A DNA stretch of 64,000 nucleotides from Scilla litardierei (Eukaryota; Streptophyta; Magnoliopsida; Asparagales; Asparagaceae), in the NCBI GenBank assembly GCA_030789695.1, contig JAULAV010008717.1:1-64000 (forward strand), read 5' to 3'. This document shows positions 22,351-34,699 of the stretch, piece by piece; position 1 is the first letter of the stretch, and the number at the start of each line of letters is the position of its first letter. The position numbers and the translations under genes are program-made. The notes under the pieces are model-generated. The model was given only the letters and a program-made list of their open reading frames with translations, made no database searches and was not told the DNA's origin.

Positions 22351-25300
22351 CGCCCTGCTTCCCAAGTATGGAAGGCGAGACGCGAAGAGGTCCGCTCAGA
22401 CTTGAAGCTGTGAAGCTACAGTCTAATAAGCGTCTGTGTGTTCATCCATTCACAGATTCTTGCATTGCAATGAAACAACAACAACAATAATAGATATTAA
22501 CGGAGGCAATAAAATAACCAACATTCAAAACATCCATTTCATTATTCAAAAACATTCAGAGATATAGTCATAAAAGGAAGTATATAGTATGAAATGAAAG
22601 GCCCCAAGCATGGCCGAAACTACAACATAGTACGCACCGAACAACCTAACAGCAGCTACTAGGAAAAACAAATACCAACTAAGAAAATAGCCTCCAGCTG
22701 AGACTAGGACATATCTCTGGTATCACCAAACTGAACGTCAGCAACATGTCGTCCTCAGCAACTAACTCAGGCTCAAAACCTAACATGCGACACCCAAAGA
22801 GAAAAGGACGCATGTCAGCAAAAGTCTCAATAAGGTAAAAGGGAGAGACTTTTGTGCAAGGAACATAAGGTTAAAATGAATGCAATAGCAGTTTAAAATG
22901 ATGATGACATGGCATGATATTTTAATGAGTGCAACAGTTTAAACATGAACATGATATTTTGCAATGCATGACACGTCATAGCGAGAGCTACTAAACAATA
23001 TTCACAATTTCACGATTTTCACAAAAACCATGCATTCATGATGCGCACAGGGTTACACCTTTTAGCTGAAGTTGCTGTACGGGCACACTTCTACGCTGAG
23101 TGATCGCTTAACCCTTCCATTCCATGTGTGTATGGACTGGCGCCCATCGTCTGGATCACAAGCCAGGAAGTGTTTATGGCTTAGGGTTGACCTAGCCTCA
23201 TTCATGATGTAGGAGTTAGAATCATACTCGTCGCAGCTTACATTTCAATAGTAGCGTGTGCTACACATTCATTTTAAGACATTCAATGCATGATATGGCA
23301 AGCGATATGCAATATGATAGTATGATAGCAAATATTGAATTGCGTACAGTTATATCAAAATAAACGTGACATGTGATATGCACGAAATGACATGGCAAGG
23401 GTGTCAGATCTAGCTTCGTTGTCAAGCTAGATCAAGTATGGTGTCGGATCTAGCTTCGTTTTCAAGCTAGATCTAGTACGGGCATCTAGGCGACTATCAT
23501 TTCACAGCCTAGTCTCTTTTACACAAATTCAGAAAATAGCCTAAACATGGCTTACAACAACAACCGAGCAAGTTTCACTTGCCTGGAAAATGTCCGTAAT
23601 CCTCAGTTCAACAGTCCAGAATCTCCCTATGTGCTCAATCACCACCAATCTACAGTCCCGTATTCAATTATCTTAAATTAATGATTTAACCCATCAATAA
23701 AATTAACGATTTTTATCTTGTTTAAACATGCGGTGTTTGGGTTCCTACGGATCGGGATATACCTCAACACGACGCGAGAGCTACACTGACGTCAGGTAGC
23801 GACGTCAGGGGTTGGATCCAGTAGCGAGCAAGGTACGGCGCCGGCTAGCGGCGAAGGTGGCCGCGGATCAGCGACACGGAGGAAGATGGCCGCGGGAGGA
23901 GTTGTTGGCCTAGGGTGGCACGGTAATGGCATCAGCTAAGGGGAGATGGCTTGTTTTTGGGCAAGGGGGAGTGCGTCAATGGACAGTTTTTGTGGAGAAT
24001 GGCAGTATTTTTGTGGGGTTCGGCTGTTTTGGATGAAGGTGGCCGGATGTAGGGAGATGGGCTGTTGCGTGAGGTGGTGTGGCTGTCGGGCGATGCAACC
24101 TGGCTTTAAGGGGTGGCCGACGGCAGCTTAGGGGGAGGGTGCGGCTGTACATGGGGGGGTGCGGTAGTTTTTTAGGACAAAGGGGGCTGTGTTTGCGCGG
24201 TTTAAGGAGGAGGATGAGGAGGAGATCGTGGAGGGGCGTGGCCGAAGCAAGGGGAAGAGGGCAGCTGGGTCCGTCAGCTGGGTGGTCGACGGTATGGAGG
24301 AGCAGTTGGCAGTTTAAGGGGAGAGGTCGGCAGTTTTAGAGGAGGAGGGGGAGTTTGCGGCAGTTTGGGGGTGGTTGCGTGGTGTTTTTCGGCGGGTGGA
24401 GGTCGACTTGGAGGAGTCCGGCGATGGGTGGCATGCAATGGAGAAGATGGTCGTGGCTAAGGGGAAGGAAGATGGATGACGACGGCTGCGCGTGAGATTT
24501 AAAGCCCTAGGTCACGTTTCATTATAATAGGATGATTTTCTATATGGGGGTAGAAAGGGGTGCACTAAGGGGTGATTGGAGAGAGAGTGTGAGAGGGGAG
24601 GGTAGAATTAGGGTGCAAATAGCTAGGGAATATAACATGTGATACGTAGGATTCCTAGGATTAGTTTTAATTAGATTTAATTAGGGATTGAATTCTGAAT
24701 TAGTTAGGGCTAATTATAGATTAAAAGTGATTAGAGTGAAGGGTCGGTCTAACGGTGTCTGATAAATACAAGAAAAATATCGGTACGAACGTGTCGATGA
24801 GAGGGTCGAGACTAAGATGGTCGGTCATGAGCTAGGATAACGGAAAACGAAACTAAAAATAAAAAGGTCAACGTCGAAGTCTAAAAGTTACGACACCCCG
24901 TCAAACAAAGTTGTTTTGTGGAAGAATGAGCCGTGAAATGACGTTCACGAAAAATTCCACAAATAAGTACTCTCTCATTGGGTCACAATGACTTATAACT
25001 TCACGCGTTCAGGATACAAGAAGAGGTCACAAAAATACGTGAACGAACAAGAAGGTACGCGCACGAAAAATACACGATCGAAAAGCGACCGTGACATCCT
25101 ACCCACCTTAGAGCAAAGTCCGTCCTCGGACTTTCTAACTAAAAAATATATATCTAGCCTTCTAGTAACTACCCCAATCATATTACGCTATAATTCAAAC
25201 CATGTATAGTTACTACAAGTGATTATATATACACAAGGTAGTCAAACATTAATACTACAAACATGTATATATATGCACATTCTATACTTATACCTATCAT

Positions 25301-26024
25301 AGACAGTCAAATTTATACACGTACTTCAATCATTCATATAGTCACGTAGATCCCTTATATAACTATCACTCACTTATCACTTAACCATGGTACTGATACA
25401 TACATAAAAAATAGTTCACACTAGCAAATACAATCATAGTACTTCACGTATAGAAAACTACCTATGAACAAAACAATATGGATATATTACTCCCTATATC
25501 TCCTAGTGTACACTCAACACCAAACATATCAACACATGTAATCACACCATACAATACTAAATCATGTTTGATATATCTAATATACATTCACCCCTAATAT
25601 AAATACACACATATATAGTTATTCAGATACACGCAAATACTTCATCATATATCCACATCACATACAATCATATAACTATATTCAAGACACAACACACATA
25701 CTATAGTCGCAAACACCTATATCTAAGCACATACTTACGCGTGCATAGTGCATACCCACACATGCTAATATACTCTTCTACATGCTACTTATACCACTAT
25801 ATACTTAGCACATTCTACACACCTAGTTAGCAAGCACATATACATTTAAACATGTAAGTCCTTCGTAAAGAACTATACTACGAATCCAACACCTATATCT
25901 GTATAATGGTATAGCCAACCCACAACCATGTGCGTAACGTAACCAAGCACAACCAAACCTATCACTACACACATCATCCATTACTATGTTCGCAGCACTA
26001 AACACAAATCACAGACAAATATAA
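22351..26024. repeat. Long direct repeat B (LTR-like), right-truncated
   Basis: A candidate LTR starting at tgtcacgccctgcttccc, a TGTCACGCC-type terminus common in plant LTRs. Its part from 23476 matches repeat A (10146 onward). The match runs to about 26024, where agacaaatata passes into satellite and about 0.7 kb of repeat A tail is missing. It includes the same G-rich zone (about 23830-24480). The start at 22351 rests on the terminal motif only. Confidence 0.6.
23401..23480. repeat. Two 40-bp tandem hairpin units
   Basis: Units 23401-23440 and 23441-23480 are near-identical and each holds an inverted repeat gatctagctt / aagctagatc around a 7-base loop. The homology of repeat A begins at the last bases of the second unit, so this is also where copy A was truncated. 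Confidence 0.75.
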
Positions 26025-27837
26025 CAAAATTAGATAAAAAATCATAGCATTTAATAAAACAATCGTTACCTTCCAAAAAATACAGAAAATATCTCTGATG
26101 AAAGAAAAATCCGCAAAAAATTTCCGTTGGAACCGGGAAACATGCATCTTCTAGTGAAAAATAAGAGAAAACAAATGTAGGGTACAAAATCATATCATTT
26201 AATAAAAAGATCCATATCTACAATAAAATGTAGAAAATAGACTCAAGTTCAGAAAGATCTGCAAAAATTTCCGTTTGAACAGGGAGATCGCCATCATCAA
26301 TTGAAAAAGAAGAAAAGACAAAATTAGGCTAGAAAAATCATATCATTTAATAAAAATATACATATCTTATAAAAATGTTGAAAATAGTCCCGAGCTCAGA
26401 AATATCGAGCAAAATATGCATTGGAACATGGATATTTCCATCCTCAACTTAAAAATAAGAGAAGATAAAATTAGGCTACAAAAATCATATAATGTAATAA
26501 AAAGATTCATATCTTCCAGAAAATATAGAAAATAATCTCGAGCTCAGAAAAATCCGCAAAAAATGTCTGTTGGAACCGGGAGATCCTAATCTTCAACTTG
26601 AAAAAAGAGAAGCCAAAATTAAGCCAAAATATAATATTATTTAATAAAACAATCCATATCTTCCAAAAATGTGAAACATAGGCAAAAGCTCGGTAAAATC
26701 CGAAAAACTATCCATTTAAACCGGAAGATCGTCATCTTCAACCGAAAAATTAGAAAAGACAAAATTAGGCCAAAAAATCATATCACGTTATAAAAAGATC
26801 TATACCTTTCAAAAATGTACAAATTAGGACTAAGCTAAAAACCCGAAAAAATGTTTGTGGGAACCGGGTGATCGCCTTAAAAAGTGAAAACAAAATTAGG
26901 CCCAAAAAATTATATCGTCTAATAAAAAGATCCATATCTTCTAGAAAGTGAGCAAAAATTGCTCGGAGGTCAAAGAAATCCACAGAAATATCTTCCAAAA
27001 ATGTGGAAAATAGCCCAGAGCTCAGAAAAATCTGCAGAAATGTCGGTTGGAACCAGGCGATCGACATCTTCAAAGGAAAATAAGAGAAGATAGAATTAGA
27101 ACCTAAAATATCATATCATTAAATATATATACCCATATCTTCCATAAAATGTAGAAAATAGCACCAAGCTCAAAAAAATCGCCAAAATGTCCATAAGAAC
27201 TGGGAGATCGCCATATACAATTAAAAAAATAAGAGAAGACAAAATTATGCCATAAAATCATATCATTTAATATAAAGATCCATAGCTTACAGAAAATTTA
27301 GAAAATAGCCCAGATAATACAAAAATCCGCAAAAATGGCCGTTGGAACCGGGAGATCACCATCATCAACAAAAAATCTAAGAGAAAACAAAATTAGACAA
27401 AAAATCATAGCATTTAATAAAACAATCGTTACCTTCCAGAAAATACAGAAAATAGCTCCGAGGAAAGAAAATCCGTAAAAATTTCAGTTGGAACCGGGAA
27501 ACATGCATCTCCTAGTGAAAAATAAGAGAGGAAAATGTAGGCTATAAAAATCATATCATTTAATAAAAAGATCCATCTCTACAATAAAATGTTGAAAATA
27601 GATTCAAGTTCAAAAAAATCCGCAAAATTTTTTGTTTGAACAGGGAGATCGCTATTATCAATTGAAAAATAAGAAAAGACAAAATTATGCTAGAAAAATC
27701 ATATCATTTAATAAAAATATACATATCTTGCATACAATGTTGAAAATAGCCCGAGCTCAGAATATCGGGCAAAATATCCGTTAGAACATGGATATCGTCA
27801 TCTTCAACCTAAAAATTAGAGAAGGCTATAAAAATCA

Positions 27838-27846
27838 TATAATGTA
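27838..27846. repeat. 9-bp target-site duplication (MITE), left
   Basis: TATAATGTA directly before the MITE; repeated exactly at 28229-28237. Confidence 0.85.
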
Positions 27847-28228
27847 GGGTTTTTGGCATATTTGTCCCTTAAATCTTGCGTATTTTGATATCTGTCCCTC
27901 AAATCTTCATATTTGCCCTCAAGTCCCTCAAAAGTTAGTATTTAACCTTAATAGTCCCTCTCACTAACTATCTGTTAGAATCTTAACGGAAATGAGGATA
28001 TTCTGTTAGTATTTAACCTTAATGGTCCCTTAAATTTTGGACGTTAACCTTAATAGTCCCTTAATTTAACGGAATATTCCCATTTCCGTTAAGATTTTAA
28101 CAGATAGTTAGTGAGAGGGACTATTAAGGTTAAATACTAACTTTTGAGGGACTTGAGGGCAAATATGAAGATTTGAGGGACGGATATTAAAATACGCAAG
28201 ATTTAAGGGACGAATATGCTAAAAACCC
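27847..28228. mobile_element. Mutator-type foldback MITE, 382 bp
   Basis: Begins GGGTTTTTGGCATATT and ends AATATGCTAAAAACCC. The two arms are nearly perfect inverted repeats for about 160 bp, so most of the element can fold into one hairpin; repeated words are gtccctcaaaagttag and ttaaccttaatagtccc. A perfect 9-bp duplication points to the Mutator superfamily. It has no coding capacity and would need transposase in trans. Confidence 0.85.
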
Positions 28229-28237
28229 TATAATGTA
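28229..28237. repeat. 9-bp target-site duplication (MITE), right
   Basis: TATAATGTA directly after the MITE, identical to the left copy. Confidence 0.85.
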
Positions 28238-28514
28238 ATAGAAAGATTCAAATCTTCCAGAAAATGTAGAAAATAATCCCGAGCTCAGAAAAAACTGGAA
28301 AAAATGTCTGTTGGAACAGAGAGATCGTAATCTTCGACTGGAAAAAAATAGAAGCCAAAATTAAGCCAAATTTCATTTTATTTAATAAAACGATCCATAT
28401 CTTCCAAAAATGTGGAACATAGGCCAGAGCTCAATAAAATCCGAAAATTGTCCGTTTAAACTGGGAGATCGTCATCTACAACCGAAAATTAGAGAAGCCA
28501 AAATTAGGCCCAAA

Positions 28515-30420
28515 AATCATATCATTTAATAAAAATATACATATCTTATAAAAATGTTGAAAATAGTCCCCGAGCTCAGAAATATCAAGCAAAATATGCA
28601 TTGGAACAGGGATATTGCCATCCTCAACTTAAAAATAAGAGAAGATAAAATTAGGCTACAAAAAATCATATAATGTAATAAAAAGATTCATATCTTCCAG
28701 AAAATATAGAAAATAATCTCGAGCTCAGAAAAATCCGCAAAAAATGTCCGTTGGAACCGGGAGATCCTAATCTTCAACTTGAAAAAAAGAGAAGCCAAAA
28801 TTAAGCCAAAATATAATATTATTTAATAAAACAATCCATATCTTCCAAAAATGTGAAACAAAGGCCAGAGCTCGGTAAAATCCGAAAAAACTATCCATTT
28901 AAACCGGAAGATCGTCATCTTCAACCGAAAAATTAAAAAAGACAAAATTAGGCCAAAAAATCATATCACGTTATAAAAAGATCTATACCTTTCAAAAATG
29001 TACAAATTAGGACTAAGCTAAAAAAAACCGAAAAAATGTCTGTGGGAACCGGGTGATCGCCTTAAAAAGTGAAAAAAAATTAGGCCCAAAAAATTATATC
29101 ATCTAATAAAAAGATCCATATCTTCTAGAAAGTGAGCAAAAATTGCTCGGAGGTCAAAGGAATCCACAGAAATATCTTCCAAAAATGTGGAAAATAGCCC
29201 AGAGCTCAGACAAATCTGCAGAAATGTCGGTTGGAACCAGGCGATCGACATCTTCAAAGGAAAATAAGAGAAGATAGAATTAGAACCTAAAAAATCATAT
29301 CATTAAATATATATACCCATATCTTCCATAAAATGTAGAAAATAGCACCAAGCTCAAAAAATCACCAAAATGTCCATAAGAACTGGGAGATCGCCATATA
29401 CAATTAAAAAAAATAAGAGAAGACAAAATTATGCCATAAAATCATATCATTTAATATAAAGATCCATAGCTTACAGAAAATTTAGAAAATAGCCCAGATA
29501 ATACAAAAATCCGCAAAAGTGGCCGTTGGAACCGGGAGGATCGCCATCATCAACAAAAAATATAAGAGAAAACAAAATTAGACAAAAAATCATAGCATTT
29601 AATAAAACAATCGTTACCTTCCAGAAAATACAGAAAATAGCTCCGAGGAAAGAAAATCCGCAAAAATTTCAGTTGGAACCAGGAAACATGCATCTCCTAG
29701 TGAAAAATAAGAGAGGAAAATGTAGGCTGTAAAAATCATATCATTTAATAAAAAGATCCATCTCTACAATAAAATGTTGAAAATAGATTCAAGTCCCTCT
29801 CACTAACTATCTGTTAGAATCTTAACGGAAATGAGAATATTCCGTTAGTATTTAACCTTAATTTGCCCTCAAGTCCCTCAAAAGTTAGTATTTAACCTTA
29901 ATAGTCCCTTAAATTTTGAACGTTAACCTTAATAGTCCCTTAATTTAATGGAATATTCCCATTTCCGTTAAGATTTTAACAGATAGTTAGTGAGAGGGAC
30001 TATTAAGGTTAAATACTAACTTTTGAGGGACTTGAGGGCAAATATGAAGATTTGAGGGACGTATATCAAAATACGCAAGATTTAAGGGACGAATATGCTA
30101 AAAACCCTATAATGTAATAGAAAGATTCAAATCTTCAAGAAAATGTAGAAAATAATCCCGAGCTCAGAAAAATCTGGAAAAAATGTCTGTTGGAACAGGG
30201 AGATCGTAATCTTCGACTGGAAAAAATAGAAGCCAAAATTAAGCCAAATATCATTTTATTTAATAAAACGATCCATATCTTCCAAAAATGTGGAACATAG
30301 GCCAGAGCTCAATAAAATCTGGAAAATTGTCCGTTTAAACTGGGAGATCGTCATCTACAACCGAAAATTAGAGAAGCCAAAATTAGGCCAAAAAATCATA
30401 TCATTTAATAAAAAGATCTA
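28515..30420 (+). repeat. Tandem segmental duplication, copy 2 (with internal deletion)
   Basis: Follows copy 1 head-to-tail. It is shorter because the satellite before the MITE and the left MITE arm are lost; the join is at gattcaag/tccctctcac near 29791. A more diverged third relative of the block that starts agatctatacctttcaa (26796 and 28978) occurs at 30414-30710. Confidence 0.75.
29793..30107. mobile_element. Second MITE copy, left arm truncated
   Basis: Copy of the 27847-28228 MITE carried along in the duplication. The right end (ctaaaaaccc) and the following tataatgta are intact, while the first 100 or so bases are gone and the centre is rearranged. Confidence 0.8.
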
Positions 30421-33400
30421 TACCTTTCAAGCACAGAAAACCCGAAAAAACGTCTATGGGAACATGGTGATCGCCTAAAATAAGAGAAAACAAAATTAGG
30501 CCCAAAAAAATCATATCATGTAATAAAACGATCCATATCTTCCAGAAAGTGCACAAAATAGCTCGGAGGTCAAAAAATCCACAGAAATATCTTCTAGAAA
30601 ATGTGGAAAATAGCCCAGAGCTCAGAAAAATATGTAGAAATGTCGGTTGGAACCAGGAGATCGACATCTTCAACTGAAAATAAGAGAAGACAAAATGTGG
30701 ACAAAAAATCATATCATTTAACCAAACGATTCAAATTTTTGAGAAAATGTGGAAAATAGCTTCGTGCTCAAACAAATCCGAATAAATGTCCATTGGAATC
30801 GGGAGATCGCGATATTCAACGGAAAAATAAGAGAAGTCAAAATTAGGCTACAAAAATCATATCATTTAACAAAAAAATCCATATCTTCAAGAAAATTATG
30901 CCTAAAATCATAATATTTAATAAAAAATTCATATCTTCCAGAAAATGTGAAAAATGGTTCAAATCAGAAAAATCCGCAAAAATGTCCGTCGGAACCGGGA
31001 GATCGCCATCTTCAACAGAAAAATAAGAGAAGACAAACTTAGCTATAAAAATCATATCATTTAATAAAAAGATACATATCTTCCATAAAATGTAGAAAAT
31101 AGCCATGAGCTCAGAAAAGCCACAAAAATGTCTGTTGGAACCGTCTGATAGCCTCTTCAACTGAAAATTAAGAGAAGATAAACTTAGGTTATAAAAACAT
31201 ATTATTTAATAAAAAGAGACATAAATTCCATAAAATATAGAAAATAGCTCGAAGCTAAGAAAAATCTGCAAAAATGTTTGTTGGAACCGAGAGATCGCCA
31301 TCTTCAACTTAAAAAGAAGAATAGATTTAGGCCAAAAAATCATATTATTTAATAAAAAGATACATATCTTTCATAAGATGTAGAAAATAGCCCTGAGCTC
31401 ACAATAATCCATAAAAATATCCGTTGGAACCAGCCATCTTCAACTAAAAAAGAGAAGACAAAATTAGGCCAAAAATCATATCTTTTAATAAAAGGATTCA
31501 TATCTTACAAAAAATGTTGAAAATAGTCCCAAGCTATGAAAAGTCCGCAAAAATGTCCGTTGGACCCGGTAGATCGCCATCATCACCTGAAAAAATAAGA
31601 GAAGAAAAATGTAGGCTATAAAATCATCTCTTTTAATAAAAATATGATATCTTCCATAAAATGTAGAAAATAGCAACTAACTCAGAAAAACATCCAAAAA
31701 ATATCAGTTGGAACCAGGAGATCACCATCTTCAATTGAAAAATAAGAGATGCAAAATTAGGACAAAAATTGAATCATTTAATATAAAGATGCATATCTTA
31801 TTGAAAATTTAGAAAATAGCCCCGAGGTCAGAATAATCCGAACAAATGTAAAATGGAATCGGGAGATCGCCATCTTCTACGAAAAAAGGAGAAGACAAAA
31901 TTAGGCCAAAAAATCATATCATCTAATAAAAATATCCATATCATCCAGAAAAGGTAGAAAAATAGCCTTAAGCTAAGAAAAATACGCAAAATTGTCCTTT
32001 GGAACTTGTACAAACCCATCTTCAACTGAAAAAAGTAAGAGAAGAAAAATATAGGCAATAAAAACATATCATTTAATAAAAAGATTCTCATCTTTCATAA
32101 AATGTAGGAAATAGCACCGAGGTCATAAAAATTTGCAAAAACTTTAGTTGGAACCGGTAGATCACCATCTTCAACTGAAAAACAAGAGAAGACAAAATTA
32201 GACCTAAATCATATCATTTAATAAAAAGATCCATATATTCCTGAAAATTTAGAAAATGGCGTCGAGGTAAGAATAATACGCAAAATGTCTATTGGAACCA
32301 GAGAATCTTCAACTTAAAAATAATAGAAAACAAAATTGGGTCAAAAATCATATCATTTAATAAAGAGACCCATAATTTCCTGAAAATGTAGAAAAATAGA
32401 CCTAGACTCAGAAAAATCTACAAAAATGTCCATTGGAACCGGGAGATTGATATCTTCACCTGAAAAATAAGAGATTACAAAATTTGGTTATAAAAATCAT
32501 ATCATTTATTATAAATATTCATTCAAACAGAAAATGTAGAAAATAGCCCGGAGCTCAAAAAAATCTGCACAAATGTCTGTTAGAACCAGGAGATCGCCAT
32601 CTTCAACTTAAAAAAGAGAAGACTTAATTAGGCCAAAAAACCATATCAATTCACAAAAGTTCCATATCTTCCAGAAAATGTAGAAAAATAGCACCAAGAT
32701 AAGAAAAATCTACAAAAATGGACCCGGGAGATCGCCATCTTCAACTGAAAAAATTATGAGAAGACCAACATAGGCTATAAAAATTATATAATTTAATAAA
32801 AAGTTCTATATCTTCCATAAAATGTAGAAAATAGCACCAAGCTTAAAACATTTGCAAAAATGCCCGTTGGAACCGGTAGATCACCATCTTTAACTGGAAA
32901 AAAATATGAGAAGACAAAATTGGGCTATAAAAATCATATCGTTTAATAGAAAGATATATATCTTACTAAATATGTGGAAATTAGCCCGGAGCTCAGAAAA
33001 ATCTGCAAAAATGTTCGTTGGAACCGAGAGATCGTAATCCTCCTCTGAAAAAGAAGAGAAGACAAAAAAGAACCAAAAATCATATTATTTAAAAAAAAAT
33101 ATTCATATCTTCAAGAAAATTTGGAAAATATGCTCAAGATCAGAAGAATCTGCAAAAATGCCTGTTGGAATCGGGAGATCGCCATCTTCAACTGAAAAAT
33201 AAGAAAAGAGGAACTTAGGCTAAAAATCATACCATTTAATAAAAAGATCTATATCTTCAATTAACTGTACAAAATAGCTCAGTGCTCAGAAAAATCCGCA
33301 AAAATCTTCGTTAGAGCCGAGAGAGCGCCATCTTCAATAGAAAAATAAGAGAAGACAAACTGAAAAAAATAAGAAAATAGCTCCGAGCATAAAATGCAGA

Positions 33401-34538
33401 AAATAGCTCCGAGCTCAAAAAAATCCACAAAAATGTCCGTTGGAACAAGGAGATCCCATCTTCAACTTAAAAATAATTGAAGACAACCTTGAGCAATAAA
33501 AATCATATCATTTAATAAAAAGATCCATATCTACCATAGAATAAAGAAAATAGCACCGAGCTCAGAAAATCCGAAAAAAATTTCGTTGGAACCGAGAGAT
33601 TGTTATGTTCAACTAAAAAAATGAGAGAAGACAAAATTTGGCAATAAAAATCATATCATTTAATATATAGATTCTTACTTTCCATAAAATGTTGAAATAG
33701 CCTCGAGCTCAGAAAATCCGCAAAAATATCTGTTGGCGTCGGGAGATGGCTAAATGTAACAAAAAAAAAGTCAAAATTCAACCAAAAAATGACACCATTT
33801 AATAAAACAAGCGATATCTTCCAGATAATGCTGAAAATAGCCCAGAGCTCGGAAAAATCTGCAAAAATATCCGTTGGAACCGAGAGATCACCATCATCAA
33901 CAGAAAAAATATATGAGAAGATGAAATTCGGCCAAAAATCATATCATGTAATAAAACGATCGATGTCTTTCAAAAAATACAGAAAATAGCCTCGAGGTCA
34001 GAAAAATTTGTAAAAATTCTGTGAGACCACCATCTTCAAGTGAAAAATAAAACACAGAAAATAGCCTCGAGGTCAGAAATATCCGCAAAAATTTCTGTTG
34101 GAACCGAGAGATCACCATCTTCATTTGAAAAAATAAAGGAAGACAAAATTAGGATTGAAAAATCATATCATTTAATAAAATATCAGTATCTTATAGAAAA
34201 TGTAGAAACCAGTCCAGAGCTTAGAAATATATACAAAAATTTCCGTTGGAACCGGGATATTGCCATCTTCAACTGAAAAATAAGACAAGACAAAAGTAGC
34301 CTACAAAAATCATATAATGTAATAAAAAGATCTATATCTTCGAGGAAATATAGAAAACAGTCCCGAGCACAGAAAAATCAGCAAAAATTTCCATTGGAAC
34401 CTGGAGATCGCCATCTTCAACTAGAAAATAAGAGAAGACAAATTTATGCTAGAAAAGTCATATCATTTAATAAAAAGATCCATATCTTTCATAAAATGTA
34501 GAAAATAGCACCATGCTCAGAAAATGATACATAAAGAT

Positions 34539-34699
34539 CTTTTCAGTTGAAAATGGCGTTATCCCGGTTACAAAGTACATTTTTATAAATGATGATGGTG
34601 ATTTTTTTGTTTCGAATTTTTGTCTCCTCTTATATTTCAATTGAAGATGACAATTTCCCGGTTCTAACAAACATTTTTTGGGCTAATTTTGTCTTCTCC
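34539..34699 (-). repeat. Embedded inverted satellite block 5
   Basis: Starts cttttcagttgaaaatggcg after gatacataaagat; ends ttttgtcttctc before cgatatcatttaataaaac. The internal join acatttttataaatgatgatg is kept. Confidence 0.85.

Larger units (their letters stand above)
10146..26024. mobile_element. Long-LTR retrotransposon-like island, non-autonomous, with nested Copia
   Basis: Two direct repeats bound this island: 10146-about 12720 matches 23476-26024 at roughly 95 percent by eye, including a G-rich stretch, an AT-rich cct-aggattag stretch and a long tail of TATA/ACAC-rich sequence. Between them lie the remainder of the first repeat, a nested Copia element (13452-20812) and 1.5 kb of non-coding DNA. 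No gag, protease, reverse transcriptase or integrase of its own was seen, so if it is an LTR element it is a large non-autonomous derivative or a decayed one. Both outer edges pass straight into satellite without a target duplication, so the ends are truncated. Superfamily and strand are undetermined. Confidence 0.6.
26335..28514 (+). repeat. Tandem segmental duplication, copy 1
   Basis: About 2.18 kb of satellite plus MITE. Offsets between matching words (for example aaaatatgcattggaac at 26411 and 28591) are 2180. Identity with copy 2 is far above that between ordinary monomers. Confidence 0.8.
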
